Source of the DNA: Vibrio sp. MedPE-SWchi
GTDB taxonomy: Bacteria; Pseudomonadota; Gammaproteobacteria; Enterobacterales; Vibrionaceae
Assembly (NCBI GenBank): GCA_001874155.1
Contig: MPDB01000001.1
Span: 1 to 64,000, forward strand
Direction: 5' to 3'
DNA length: 64,000 bases
Each line of letters starts with the position of its first letter. Positions within the stretch are counted from its first letter, which is position 1. A program made the translations under genes and the position numbers. Shown piece by piece: positions 9,519 through 18,343 of the stretch. The notes under the pieces were generated by a model. It did no database searches, was not told where the DNA came from, and worked only from the letters and a program-made list of their open reading frames with translations.

Positions 9519-10841
9519 ATGACAACAGTAATCGTAGGTGGCAATGCCGCTGGTATGAGCTTCGCAGCAAAATTTAAACGAAATCAACCAAGTGAAGAGA
9601 TCATCGTTATCGAAAAGCGAGATTACGTTTCGTTTGGTGGTTGTGGGTTACCCTATTTCACCGCTGGCATGTTTGATGATACAGATCGTATGATTTCTCG
9701 TACACCAGAGCAGGCGATTGCTTCAGGTTTGGATCTTCGTTTGGACTCGCAAGTCATCGGTTTAGATAAAACGAACAAGTCTGTGTCGATCAAAACGAGC
9801 CGAGAAGAATACCAACTCGCGTATGACAAACTGATCGTCTGTACTGGTGCTCGTCCAATCGTGCCTAATTTTGGTGAGTACAACTCTGAGCATGTTTATA
9901 CGCTAACAAGCATGGAAGATGGACTTGCTGTTAAAGAAGCATTCAAGAATAAAGAACTCAACAATGTTTGTATCATTGGTGCAGGCTTTATTGGCCTTGA
10001 AGTGTTTGATGCAGCAGAGCACCTGAATAAAAACGTAACCATCATCGAGCGTGAAGCGACGGTAATGAGTCGTCAATTTAGCCCAGAAATGATTGACACC
10101 GTTGAAGCGGAGATCCGTGAAAGTGGCGCTGATCTGAAATGTGGTTGCAGTGTTCAAAGTATTTCGGACGCTAAAGATGGCGGCTATGAGGTTCAAACGG
10201 ATGACGGCGTTGTTAAAGCAGACATTGTCATTCTTTCACTTGGCTTCAAGCCAAATACAGAAGCGTTTGATTTGCCGAAATATGGCAATGGCGCGTTGCT
10301 CACCAATGAACTTGGTCAGACTGAAGACGACTACATTTACGCTGTTGGTGATTGTGCAACAAGCTATCACATCGCAATGGAGAAAATGGTCTATTTGCCA
10401 CTCGCGACAACAGCGAACAAACAAGCGCGTATGATGGCGGATCACCTTGCGGGTAAAGATACCTTCCTAGAGGGTTTCTTGGGTTCTTCTTGCCTTAAAG
10501 TATTGGATCAAGAGTTGGCATGCACGGGTATCTCAGAAGTTGTGGCAAAAGAGCACGGCATTGAGTACAAGACTTGTATCATCAAAGATAAAAACCAAAC
10601 CGACTACTACCCAGGTCAAGAAGACATTAAGATCAAAGTACTTTACCACCCTGAAACGAAAGTACTCTTAGGTGGCGAGATCATTGGTAAGAAAGGGGCA
10701 GTTGGCCGTATCAATGCATTGGCTGTCGCGATTACAGCGAAAATGACCACTCAACAATTGGGCTACTTAGATTTTGCTTATGCGCCTCCTTTTGCGCGTA
10801 CATGGGATGCCCTAAACGTTGCAGGTAACGTAGCAAAATAG
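9519..10841 (+). CDS. FAD-dependent CoA-disulfide/CoA-persulfide reductase-type enzyme
   Basis: A 440-residue pyridine nucleotide-disulfide oxidoreductase. It starts with a GGNAAG FAD-binding motif (residues 7-12), then SFGGCGLPY with the single redox cysteine at residue 42, the hallmark of CoA-disulfide reductase, NADH oxidase and CoA-persulfide reductase. A second Rossmann motif (IGAGFIGLEV, about 152-161) binds NAD(P)H and the AVGDCA motif follows near 270. It lacks the C-terminal rhodanese domain of the Npsr subgroup. Neighbours (cystine importer upstream, persulfide-dioxygenase-like enzyme downstream) favour reduction of CoA disulfides or persulfides. The exact substrate is inferred. Confidence 0.85.
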   Translation: MTTVIVGGNAAGMSFAAKFKRNQPSEEIIVIEKRDYVSFGGCGLPYFTAGMFDDTDRMISRTPEQAIASGLDLRLDSQVIGLDKTNKSVSIKTSREEYQLAYDKLIVCTGARPIVPNFGEYNSEHVYTLTSMEDGLAVKEAFKNKELNNVCIIGAGFIGLEVFDAAEHLNKNVTIIEREATVMSRQFSPEMIDTVEAEIRESGADLKCGCSVQSISDAKDGGYEVQTDDGVVKADIVILSLGFKPNTEAFDLPKYGNGALLTNELGQTEDDYIYAVGDCATSYHIAMEKMVYLPLATTANKQARMMADHLAGKDTFLEGFLGSSCLKVLDQELACTGISEVVAKEHGIEYKTCIIKDKNQTDYYPGQEDIKIKVLYHPETKVLLGGEIIGKKGAVGRINALAVAITAKMTTQQLGYLDFAYAPPFARTWDALNVAGNVAK

Positions 10842-10886
10842 AAAGAATCTATTGTCTTAGACATGAATTAAAATCCAGTAATCAAC

Positions 10887-10920
10887 AATGCCAGTCATCA
10901 CTAATGACTGGCATTTTTTT
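10887..10920 (+). terminator. Terminator after the flavoprotein gene
   Basis: A perfect 12-base stem AATGCCAGTCAT / ATGACTGGCATT with a CACTA loop, followed by seven T residues. Confidence 0.92.
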
Positions 10921-11049
10921 GATTGATAGCTTTGTCAATTGCAGACGATTTCAGCTTTGCAAACTACACTCATTACTACTGCATCACAGAAGTTCAGATT
11001 CTGTTCGTATCATAATAATGAGTCTTAACAATTACCGTTAGGGGGCGAC

Positions 11050-11856
11050 ATGGCAAAGCAGAAAGTTCAACATTTCTTCCATCCCGTTTCAGGCACAATC
11101 AGCTACGTAGTATCCGACATTGCAACCAATGAAGCGATCATCATAGACCCAGTAGCAGATTACAACGAGTTGACAGGAGAAGTGACATTTGAATCGTCTC
11201 AGATGATTCTTCATTACGTTGAAAAACATCAACTACACGTCACGGCAATCCTAGAAACCCATATCCATGCGGATCATCTGACCGGTTCTTTTTTCTTGCA
11301 TGAAAAGCTCGGTGCCCCAATTCATGTATCCGATGCCGTGAAAGAAGTGTATGCAACATGGAAAGACGATCTAGCATTGAACGAGATGTATGAATTTGAG
11401 AACTATCTATTGGATCATGAGCACTTAGGCTTTGGCGAATCCGACCTTGAAGTGATCAATACGCCGGGACACACACCAGCGGACCTCACCTATAAAGTTG
11501 GGGATGCGGTTTTTGTCGGCGACTCATTGTTTCATCATGGTACAGGGCGAGCTGACTTCCCAGGAGGAAGTGCGAAGATGATGTTCCACTCCTTAACCAA
11601 GCTCTATGACATGGATGACGATACCAAAGTGTATCTGTGCCATAACTACCCCAAAACAGCCGACGACTTGATTCATATGACAACGATTGGGGAAGAGAAA
11701 CACGAGAACAGTTTTATAACAGAGGAAACAACAGAAGAAGAGTTTGTTTGTCATCGAGAAGAACGGGATGAGCAACTGGCAGAGCCGAAATTGATTAACC
11801 CTGCGCTGGTGTACAACCTGACGTGTCAGTTACCTGAACCGGCACAGCTCCAATAG
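11050..11856 (+). CDS. Metallo-beta-lactamase-fold hydrolase, persulfide dioxygenase-like
   Basis: A 268-residue protein with the metal-binding motif THIHADH (His71, His73, Asp75, His76), TPGHT (His141), VGDSL (Asp158) and TGRADFPGG, the last characteristic of the ETHE1/Blh persulfide dioxygenase branch, which oxidises glutathione persulfide with a single iron. It has no fused rhodanese. AGGGGG precedes the ATG closely. A terminator separates it from the flavoprotein gene, so it has its own promoter. The context supports sulfide/persulfide detoxification; a glyoxalase II-like thioesterase is the main alternative. Confidence 0.85.
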   Translation: MAKQKVQHFFHPVSGTISYVVSDIATNEAIIIDPVADYNELTGEVTFESSQMILHYVEKHQLHVTAILETHIHADHLTGSFFLHEKLGAPIHVSDAVKEVYATWKDDLALNEMYEFENYLLDHEHLGFGESDLEVINTPGHTPADLTYKVGDAVFVGDSLFHHGTGRADFPGGSAKMMFHSLTKLYDMDDDTKVYLCHNYPKTADDLIHMTTIGEEKHENSFITEETTEEEFVCHREERDEQLAEPKLINPALVYNLTCQLPEPAQLQ

Positions 11857-11868
11857 AAGGGAATACTC

Positions 11869-11912
11869 ATCCGAGCGAGCGTATATGTTGCTCACGCAGC
11901 GCTCGGATTATA
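11869..11912. terminator. Likely bidirectional terminator between convergent genes
   Basis: Inverted repeat ATCCGAGCG / CGCTCGGAT, extended inward by GCGT / ACGC with one bulge, then a T/A-rich tail. It lies between the convergent MBL-fold and metallophosphoesterase genes. Confidence 0.65.
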
Positions 11913-11923
11913 TTGCCTATTAG

Positions 11924-13924
11924 TTATCTTCTGATTAGGGAAACTTCTACATCTTTATTGACAATCGTCCACCATAGATTCCCGTAATTGCTATCGTAAC
12001 CAACGACCGGGTAATCGCTACAGTTCGAGCTTGGTAACTGCGGAGGGTTGTTGGCAAAATCTTCATCCCATGGTAAGTCAATAACACAGTGTGCAGGAGT
12101 GATAGGGCTCCATTTCCCGTTAATGCGTTGACCTAAAATGACATTATGATCTTGGATATTATTACCGGCCTTGAACTCGATGCCATAATTATCGCCAATT
12201 ATCTTCGTTGAATCCCAATCTTGAGTTGCAGAGTATGGCAGATCATGTGGTCCTTTAGCTGTCCCATCTGGTTGAGAACCGTCCATTCCAGTGTCACTTG
12301 TTAGATCTTTTTCGCCACCATGAGAATTTTGATAGGTGCCACCATGATTTTGCATGCCACTTACAATCAAGATGTCTGATTCAGTATTGGCATCTTTTGT
12401 TTCCCAACTTAGTGTAACGTGCTTCTTCATATCGATTGTCGTGGCAGGAATAATGACATTACCTTTACGGGAGCCGAAATCATCTTCTCCATTTTCCCCT
12501 GGAAGCAATCGATTCGCGGCATTGAGGTTTGGATCCCAACTGCTGTTTTTGGTAAATAAGAATTGATAGCTTAGACGCGTCAAGTCATTCATAGATTCCG
12601 CACGTTTCAAACCTTCATGAAAACCTAGAGTTCGTTCCGTTGTGTCGACACGGTTAAACGTGTTATTTGTGCCACCAACAAGCTTGGCGCTCTCGCCGTT
12701 GCTACCCATACAGTCTGCAGTTTTGTATTCAACAATATGGTTGAGAATCGGGCGCTGACCTTCAGGAATTGAATTCGGATAAACCAGTGTTTCACAGCGT
12801 TCAAGTGTACGGCTAAAGGTATCCATTAATGTCCACTCTGGGTCTGCTAGCTCTTTTGGACCTTCTTCATTATTCTTGATTGTATGTGGAGCGTAGTAAG
12901 CATGGTAATCAACACGTTGGCCACTGAATGTTAAAATAGCCGCGTTAGCATCGTAGTGATGGGAGTCCATACCAGTATCGTATGTTGCCATTTTGTGTTG
13001 GACAACGTCTTGAATGAGTTCTCGTTCACCGTATCGATATTCGTAACCCTTGTAAGAAGCATTACCGCTGATAATTTGTGTATAAGAAGGCATGCGGTAA
13101 TTGCCACCACTTGGTGTAGACGCCAACGTATCAACGGTAGAGCGCCCACCAGGATCGTTTGAACCTAGAACACGAGCATGAATCTGAGATCGTTGATACA
13201 TATGCTCATGCCCTTGAACCCAAATGACATCGTGTTCAGCAAAGGTCTCACGAATTTCCTTGTGGATATCAAATAGGCGGTTATCGTCTTTCACCCCTTC
13301 AACGATTTGCTCTCTCGTTTCCCCATATTTAGCGCCAATCAAACCATCGTGACTCGCAATGACAACATGATCGAAGTTCCCTTCGTTGTCTGCGAGTACA
13401 TCTTGAATCCACCCAAAAGCGATGGGTAGATTGTAGTAAGCAAGACCAATCATTAATACATTGTCACGAACTACGTAGTAGTTCAGCCATTCGGCGGAAG
13501 GCATATGAATTGCATCTTCCGGAATGAAGTGACGCATATTTTCAATCCACTCTACTGTGTATGCCCAACTTGTTTCATGATTGCCCATGACGGGAAGAAA
13601 CTCGATACCTGCATCTCTGTATTTTGATGCAACGCCAACCCATTGTTCCCACTCATGCGTAGAGCCATTATCAGTTAGATCGCCCACAGGGATAACAACA
13701 TTTACCCCTTCTTCTTTGTGCTTTGCGAGTACTGCTTCCATAGGGTGAACGGCAACATTCCAACCGCCACCTTGGGTATCGGGTAGTAGCCCGACTTTGA
13801 CTGAATGAGGGGTAAGATTTACATCATCATCTCGTTCGCTTGTAGAATCGGAACTTTTACAGCCGGTCAGTGCGGCAGTGACGGCGAAAGCAATGGCAGT
13901 GTGCTTTATAGGTTTTTGAAACAT
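11924..13924 (-). CDS. Secreted lipoprotein metallophosphoesterase
   Basis: A 666-residue protein with a lipoprotein signal peptide (AFAVTAALTGC, lipidation Cys about residue 22) and a calcineurin-like phosphoesterase domain (about residues 40-300). Metal-binding motifs appear in order: LPDTQ, VGDLTDNG, GNHE, ASHDG and QGHEHMY. The C-terminal half (about 330-666) has no family I recognise and may be a beta-rich accessory domain. It probably cleaves extracytoplasmic phosphomonoesters or diesters. It is monocistronic and convergent with the preceding gene. A half-site resembling a Pho box lies about 45-60 bases upstream, which would fit phosphate control. Confidence 0.85.
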   Translation of the reverse strand: MFQKPIKHTAIAFAVTAALTGCKSSDSTSERDDDVNLTPHSVKVGLLPDTQGGGWNVAVHPMEAVLAKHKEEGVNVVIPVGDLTDNGSTHEWEQWVGVASKYRDAGIEFLPVMGNHETSWAYTVEWIENMRHFIPEDAIHMPSAEWLNYYVVRDNVLMIGLAYYNLPIAFGWIQDVLADNEGNFDHVVIASHDGLIGAKYGETREQIVEGVKDDNRLFDIHKEIRETFAEHDVIWVQGHEHMYQRSQIHARVLGSNDPGGRSTVDTLASTPSGGNYRMPSYTQIISGNASYKGYEYRYGERELIQDVVQHKMATYDTGMDSHHYDANAAILTFSGQRVDYHAYYAPHTIKNNEEGPKELADPEWTLMDTFSRTLERCETLVYPNSIPEGQRPILNHIVEYKTADCMGSNGESAKLVGGTNNTFNRVDTTERTLGFHEGLKRAESMNDLTRLSYQFLFTKNSSWDPNLNAANRLLPGENGEDDFGSRKGNVIIPATTIDMKKHVTLSWETKDANTESDILIVSGMQNHGGTYQNSHGGEKDLTSDTGMDGSQPDGTAKGPHDLPYSATQDWDSTKIIGDNYGIEFKAGNNIQDHNVILGQRINGKWSPITPAHCVIDLPWDEDFANNPPQLPSSNCSDYPVVGYDSNYGNLWWTIVNKDVEVSLIRR

Positions 13925-13967
13925 AAGATACTCTTTTCAATACGACAAAATTTGAAGGAGGCATCTT

Positions 13968-13985
13968 AGGTGGAGTTTATGACAG
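13968..13985 (-). promoter_or_regulatory. Possible partial Pho box
   Basis: Read on the minus strand, the site begins CTGTCATAAA, a perfect first half of the PhoB consensus, but the second half (CTCCACCT) matches poorly. It lies about 44 bases before the metallophosphoesterase start. Suggestive only. Confidence 0.3.
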
Positions 13986-14110
13986 ATTTGTGTATTTTAA
14001 ATGTGTTGTTACGCAACGTGATGTTTATTCAAAACTCGTAAAAGTGTAATAAATTCATCATATTAAAATGGGATTCTACGCGGCTTCTAACTCTTTAGGA
14101 TTATAATGAA

Positions 14111-14515
14111 ATGAATGCAAAAAATTTGCTGTTGTTAGGTGTTGGAATCTCGGTATTTATAGGGATAAATAGCAAATCACTTGCCAATGAAGTCGACAAA
14201 GAAAAAGTGCTGTTTAATTTGAGTGAAGAAGCGACCTGCCTTGTAGCTGCCAATTATCTAGACCACGATAGATATGCTGTACATGTGAACAATTTTAAAA
14301 GAATTACTATCGAGTACTCGGTACCAACAGATATGTCAGAATTGATTACGGCTCGTGCTGAAGCGGAGTATGGGCACTTCATTGAACGTGCAAATAAGCG
14401 TTATGAAAAAGAAGTGTTACCAACGATGCTGCTTTCGGCGTATACACACCGCTGTCTATTTATGAACGGGTACGAAGCTGGTCGACAGTTCAACTCTGAA
14501 CCGCCAACGATCTAG
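14111..14515 (+). CDS. Small exported hypothetical protein
   Basis: A 134-residue protein with a clear Sec signal peptide (hydrophobic residues about 5-21, likely cleavage after SLA-NE near residue 26). The mature part is helical and charged with two cysteines (in EATCLVA and THRCLFM) that could form a disulfide in the periplasm. I recognise no family. AGGA precedes the start; an overlapping ATGAAATGA two-codon frame sits just before it. It is divergent from the metallophosphoesterase and convergent with the DUF1415 gene. Function unknown. Confidence 0.65.
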   Translation: MNAKNLLLLGVGISVFIGINSKSLANEVDKEKVLFNLSEEATCLVAANYLDHDRYAVHVNNFKRITIEYSVPTDMSELITARAEAEYGHFIERANKRYEKEVLPTMLLSAYTHRCLFMNGYEAGRQFNSEPPTI

Positions 14516-14538
14516 ATGAATTTATTGCTGTTGTGGTT

Positions 14539-15090
14539 TTAACTAAAAAGGTAAGGAAATAGTTTGGTTTTCTCTTCTTGAGTTAATGATTCTACTCTCG
14601 CGATGTTGGTATCAGGAATCGCTTCAGGGTTAGGGTAGTGTTTCAGTACTTTCTCCATGCTCTCTTCACGAATCAGGTGAATTGTGGGGTATGGGGAGCG
14701 GTTCGTTAAATTCTCGGCATCTTCGGGCTGTGTACCGTGGAAATAGTAGTCAGGGTGGAAAGTCGCAACCTGATAAATACCTTCATAATCTTGCTGCTTT
14801 ATGAGGCCATCAACCCAATCAAGGAAGAAGTTGTAATCCATGAAATCCTGAAGTACATCAGGGAAAACGACCAAGGTTGTTTCAAGTTCTTTAGGTTCTT
14901 TACTGTCGAGAATTTGAAACTCCTCAAGAATAAACTCTAAAAGCTGCTCTTCAGTCTTTGCTGGTGTAACCGCAATTTTGATCTGTTTGTTTTTGTTTGG
15001 TTTATGCGCAAAAGGGCAAAGGTTTAGGTTAATAATGACCTCTTCTAGCCATTGCTGCGTCTGCTTTTCTGCTTGTTCATATTTGTTCAT
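14539..15090 (-). CDS. DUF1415 family protein
   Basis: A protein of 183 residues from the preferred ATG. It has the family pattern near the N-terminus (NLNLCPFAHKP), VVFPDVLQDFMDYNFFLDW in the middle and RSPYPTIHLIREES near the C-terminus. Cytoplasmic, function unestablished; conserved across gammaproteobacteria. The frame can be extended to a GTG at 15108, but AAGAAG just upstream of the ATG at 15090 favours the shorter form. Confidence 0.85.
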   Translation of the reverse strand: MNKYEQAEKQTQQWLEEVIINLNLCPFAHKPNKNKQIKIAVTPAKTEEQLLEFILEEFQILDSKEPKELETTLVVFPDVLQDFMDYNFFLDWVDGLIKQQDYEGIYQVATFHPDYYFHGTQPEDAENLTNRSPYPTIHLIREESMEKVLKHYPNPEAIPDTNIARVESLTQEEKTKLFPYLFS

Positions 15091-15163
15091 TGGCACTTCT
15101 TGCTTCACTGCGTTGTTCCGTTTTTTGCAACAGAATAGCAGAAAATAAAAGGAAGACTACTCT

Positions 15164-16375
15164 CTATGCATTCCTCGATACCAGCTGAGCGGTGAGTTGC
15201 TTTTGCGTTCGTTGGAAAAGAGCAAAGCAGAGCGTAAAGAGTAATAGATAAAGAACCATTCCTCCGGTGACAACGCTTATCCAACCGCCATGTTGCCAGC
15301 AATAAATTAGGAAGAATCCGCCGAGGCTTCCTCCTATGTAATAGTGAACGAGATATAACGCGGTTGCTGTCGCTTTGGCATGAAGCGCTTTTTGACTAAC
15401 CCAAGAGTATGCCAGGGTATGGGTGAAAAAGGCCCCAAAACTAATCAGTAGCAGTCCCATAAGCATCATAGGTATGGTGTCTACTAATGCGATCCACATG
15501 CCAATCATACTTATGATACTCCCCGTCACCATCCCAGAGATCGGCTGTTTTTTCTGTGTCCATTTCCCTGTCAGTTTAGAGCTTAATGTGCCTGCTAGAT
15601 AACATAGGAAAATAAGCGACGCAAAGCCGATTGGGAGATGGTGAGGTTCGCTAACCAAACGAAACCCCATCACAGAATATAAGTTTACAAATAGCGCAAA
15701 GTTCACGCCGCCAATGAGCATAGCGAACCAGATCGTGCGATTTTTTATATGTTTAATGAGCGCTCGGTTGTGATGGAAAAAGAGCCCACGTTGTGGGGTG
15801 AAGTTCTCTTGCTTGGGTAAAATAGCACTGACTATTATCGCGCCAATAAAAGTCAGAATAGCCAATGTTGCGACTGCATGTTGCCAACTGAATAAGTCAG
15901 ATAATGTACCACCCAGGATTCGACCAAATATTCCCCCTAATGAATTAGCAGCAATGTAGCCACCAATAGCTCTTCCAAAGGCTGCAGGATCAAGCTCTTC
16001 CACCATATAAGCGACGGCGACAGAGGCAAAGGCGGCGAGTGCGACACCCATTAACCCTCTTGCGAACAGAAGTAACCAGTAGTCATCGCTGATGAGCATA
16101 ATCAGGCCAATGACGGGCATAGCAAAAAGCCCAATGAGCATGACTCTGCGTCTGCCAAAGGATTCAGAGCATATTGCCCAAGGCACTAAGAAAAGAGATA
16201 AAGCGAAGGTTGAGGTAGCAAACACCCCGTTTATTTGCGTTTCTGAAACTGAGAAATGTTCAGCCAATAGCGGAAGAATAGGTTGGAAAATGTATAAATT
16301 ACAAAACACTAAGAACGAGCCTAGCGCCAAACTTAGGGTAATACGTTGATATTTTACGCTGCCAAATTCAACCAT
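15164..16375 (-). CDS. MFS transporter of the YnfM type
   Basis: A 403-residue major facilitator protein with about 12 membrane segments, the motif A-like loop SFGRRRVMLIG near residue 72 and the mid-protein charged loop near residue 190. It resembles the YnfM subgroup of drug:proton antiporter-like proteins; the substrate is unknown. AGGAATTCTCA precedes the ATG. It is divergent from a LysR regulator with a 10-base inverted repeat in the shared promoter region, the classic layout in which the regulator controls the transporter. Confidence 0.85.
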   Translation of the reverse strand: MVEFGSVKYQRITLSLALGSFLVFCNLYIFQPILPLLAEHFSVSETQINGVFATSTFALSLFLVPWAICSESFGRRRVMLIGLFAMPVIGLIMLISDDYWLLLFARGLMGVALAAFASVAVAYMVEELDPAAFGRAIGGYIAANSLGGIFGRILGGTLSDLFSWQHAVATLAILTFIGAIIVSAILPKQENFTPQRGLFFHHNRALIKHIKNRTIWFAMLIGGVNFALFVNLYSVMGFRLVSEPHHLPIGFASLIFLCYLAGTLSSKLTGKWTQKKQPISGMVTGSIISMIGMWIALVDTIPMMLMGLLLISFGAFFTHTLAYSWVSQKALHAKATATALYLVHYYIGGSLGGFFLIYCWQHGGWISVVTGGMVLYLLLFTLCFALFQRTQKQLTAQLVSRNA

Positions 16376-16491
16376 TGAGAATTCCTACTGACTAAACATC
16401 GGTTCTAGAGTCAATGACCCCTTGACCCTATTTATTAATTGGTGTGTTGGTGACTTTGTGATCAAATTAGCAGTGAAATTATGATTAATAA

Positions 16492-16521
16492 AATATATTA
16501 AAAATATCTAGTTAATATATT
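16492..16521. promoter_or_regulatory. Candidate LysR operator
   Basis: A perfect inverted repeat AATATATTAA / TTAATATATT with a 10-base spacer, between the divergent MFS and LysR genes and ending 12 bases before the regulator start. The position fits autoregulation and divergent control. The AT-only sequence makes chance more likely than the arm length suggests. Confidence 0.45.
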
Positions 16522-16532
16522 TTGTATATCGC

Positions 16533-17402
16533 ATGGATTCGAGACAGCTTAAACACTTTACGATGGTTGCTGAGCATGGTCATTTTACAATGGCGGCCAA
16601 AGCGCTCAATATTGCCCAGCCAGCCCTCAGCATTTCTATCAAGAAGTTTGAACAGCAGCTTGGGGTGATGCTTTTTAAGCGTCAAGACCGAAAAGTAGAA
16701 TTAACTCATGAAGGGAAAGTTCTACTCGAGCATGCAAAGCGCATTTTACAGCAGCTTGATGATGCAAAGCTTGCCATGGACGAGTTGATAGGTCTTGATA
16801 AGGGAGAAGTACGCTTGGGCGCGCCGAGTATGATGGGGTCTTACTTTTTCCCTGAGATCTTGATGGCGTTTAAGTCTCTGTATCCAAACCTCAAGCTCAC
16901 GCTCGTGGACGCGGGAACTCAATCAATTCGGGATATGCTCTTAGCTGGCGAACTCGACATTGGCGTTATTGTAAACAAAGACATACCAAGTGATCTCGAT
17001 GTAGACCATTTGATGATGGGAGAGATGGTCGCCGTGGTGTCGGAACAACACCCGCTCGCTAAGAATCGGTCCATATCCTACCCTGAATTTTTTGAACACG
17101 AACTGGTGATGTTCAAGCCAGGGTATTTTCACCGAGATTTCATCGATAAAGTTTCACGAGAAGGCCATTATGACCTTAAGTTCTCTTTTGAAACGAACCT
17201 AATTCCCATGATACTCAATATCGTTAAACGAGAGTTTGCTATCTCTGCGTTGCTAAACTTGGTGACAAATCATGAACCTGGTGTAGTTGGCATTCCATTT
17301 GAAGAGCCTGTAAAAATGGATCTCGTCTTGGCGTGGAGAAAAGAGGGCTATCAATCGAAAGCCGACAGAACCTTCATCGACTTTGTAAAACAGTATGTTT
17401 GA
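16533..17402 (+). CDS. LysR-family transcriptional regulator
   Basis: A 289-residue regulator. The N-terminal winged HTH (residues 1-60) has FTMAAKALNIAQPALSISIKKFEQQLGVMLFKR, and a two-lobed inducer-binding domain spans about 90-288. The ligand is unknown. It is divergent from the MFS transporter gene and probably controls it. No strong ribosome binding site is seen before the ATG, but the start matches the family's usual N-terminus. Confidence 0.93.
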   Translation: MDSRQLKHFTMVAEHGHFTMAAKALNIAQPALSISIKKFEQQLGVMLFKRQDRKVELTHEGKVLLEHAKRILQQLDDAKLAMDELIGLDKGEVRLGAPSMMGSYFFPEILMAFKSLYPNLKLTLVDAGTQSIRDMLLAGELDIGVIVNKDIPSDLDVDHLMMGEMVAVVSEQHPLAKNRSISYPEFFEHELVMFKPGYFHRDFIDKVSREGHYDLKFSFETNLIPMILNIVKREFAISALLNLVTNHEPGVVGIPFEEPVKMDLVLAWRKEGYQSKADRTFIDFVKQYV

Positions 17403-17426
17403 GTTTGTTTTGAGCGTGGAAAAAGA

Positions 17427-17654
17427 CTAAGAACGGTACATCTTTTCGAAGTTCTTTTGATTCCAACCTACCATGATTTGATCGCCGATTTTAAGGACCG
17501 GAATAGAACGTGCACCCATCGCTTGTAACTCTTTTCTGCCACGCTGCATCTTGGCATTGGTTAAGCGGTACTTTAAACCTTTCGAATCAAGATACCGCTG
17601 TGCGTCTTTGCAATGAGGACACTTATCGGCAACATAAAGGACTAAACGTTTCAT
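17427..17654 (-). CDS. Glutaredoxin-like protein
   Basis: A 75-residue thioredoxin-fold protein with the active site CPHC (residues 13-16) and the cis-proline segment RSIPVLKIG near residue 55. It matches the short glutaredoxin/NrdH-like group. It probably performs thiol-disulfide exchange in the cytoplasm; the partner is unknown. It is convergent with the LysR gene and stands alone. Confidence 0.85.
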   Translation of the reverse strand: MKRLVLYVADKCPHCKDAQRYLDSKGLKYRLTNAKMQRGRKELQAMGARSIPVLKIGDQIMVGWNQKNFEKMYRS

Positions 17655-17835
17655 AATCGGCTCTACTTATCTTGGTGTTGGGCAGTGGGTTTAACGTATG
17701 GGCTGTCGGTAACGCACGTTGAGCGCGGATTTTAGCGGAATTTCTCCATTGAGAAAAGGATGCAGACAAAATCAATGATCCACAATGGCAATTCGGATAA
17801 ACTGAGCGCCATTAAACACCATTGTTATTGTACTT

Positions 17836-18333
17836 ATGCATGCTTCCCTACGCTATGTTCAAGGTTATCCAGAACATATTGTGTCTCAAATTGAACAACT
17901 CGTCTCATCGAATAAATTGGTGAGCTGGTTTGAATCTCGCTACCCAGAAAACCACGTGATTAAAAACGAAAAAGCGTTGTTCGAATACACGATGGCGATT
18001 AAAAAGCGTTACATGAAGAAAACAGCCCCGCTGAGTAAAGTTATTTATGACAGTAAAATACATCTAATTAACAACGCCCTTGGGTTACATACATACGTAA
18101 GCAAAGTGCATGGTGGGAAGATAAAGTCGAAGAATGAAATACGCATAGCAAGTTTGTTTAAAGACGCTCCTGAGCCACTTTTGCGCATGTTGGTTGTTCA
18201 CGAACTTGCCCATATTAAAGAGAAGAATCACGACAAAGCTTTTTACCAACTCTGCTGCCACATGCTACCGGATTACCACCAACTAGAACTCGATGCGCGA
18301 ATCTTCATGATGTACCAAGAGCTTAAAAAATAG
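17836..18333 (+). CDS. YgjP-like zinc metallopeptidase (DUF45)
   Basis: A 165-residue protein with the zinc-binding HELAH motif (His122, Glu123, His126) followed by NH (His132), in the YgjP order [15 protein letters not shown]. The family is called YgjP-like metallopeptidase; the substrate is unknown. It lies 10 bases before rlmF and is likely cotranscribed with it. The N-terminal ATGCATGC start has no strong ribosome binding site. Confidence 0.85.
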   Translation: MHASLRYVQGYPEHIVSQIEQLVSSNKLVSWFESRYPENHVIKNEKALFEYTMAIKKRYMKKTAPLSKVIYDSKIHLINNALGLHTYVSKVHGGKIKSKNEIRIASLFKDAPEPLLRMLVVHELAHIKEKNHDKAFYQLCCHMLPDYHQLELDARIFMMYQELKK

Positions 18334-18343
18334 TGATTTAGCG

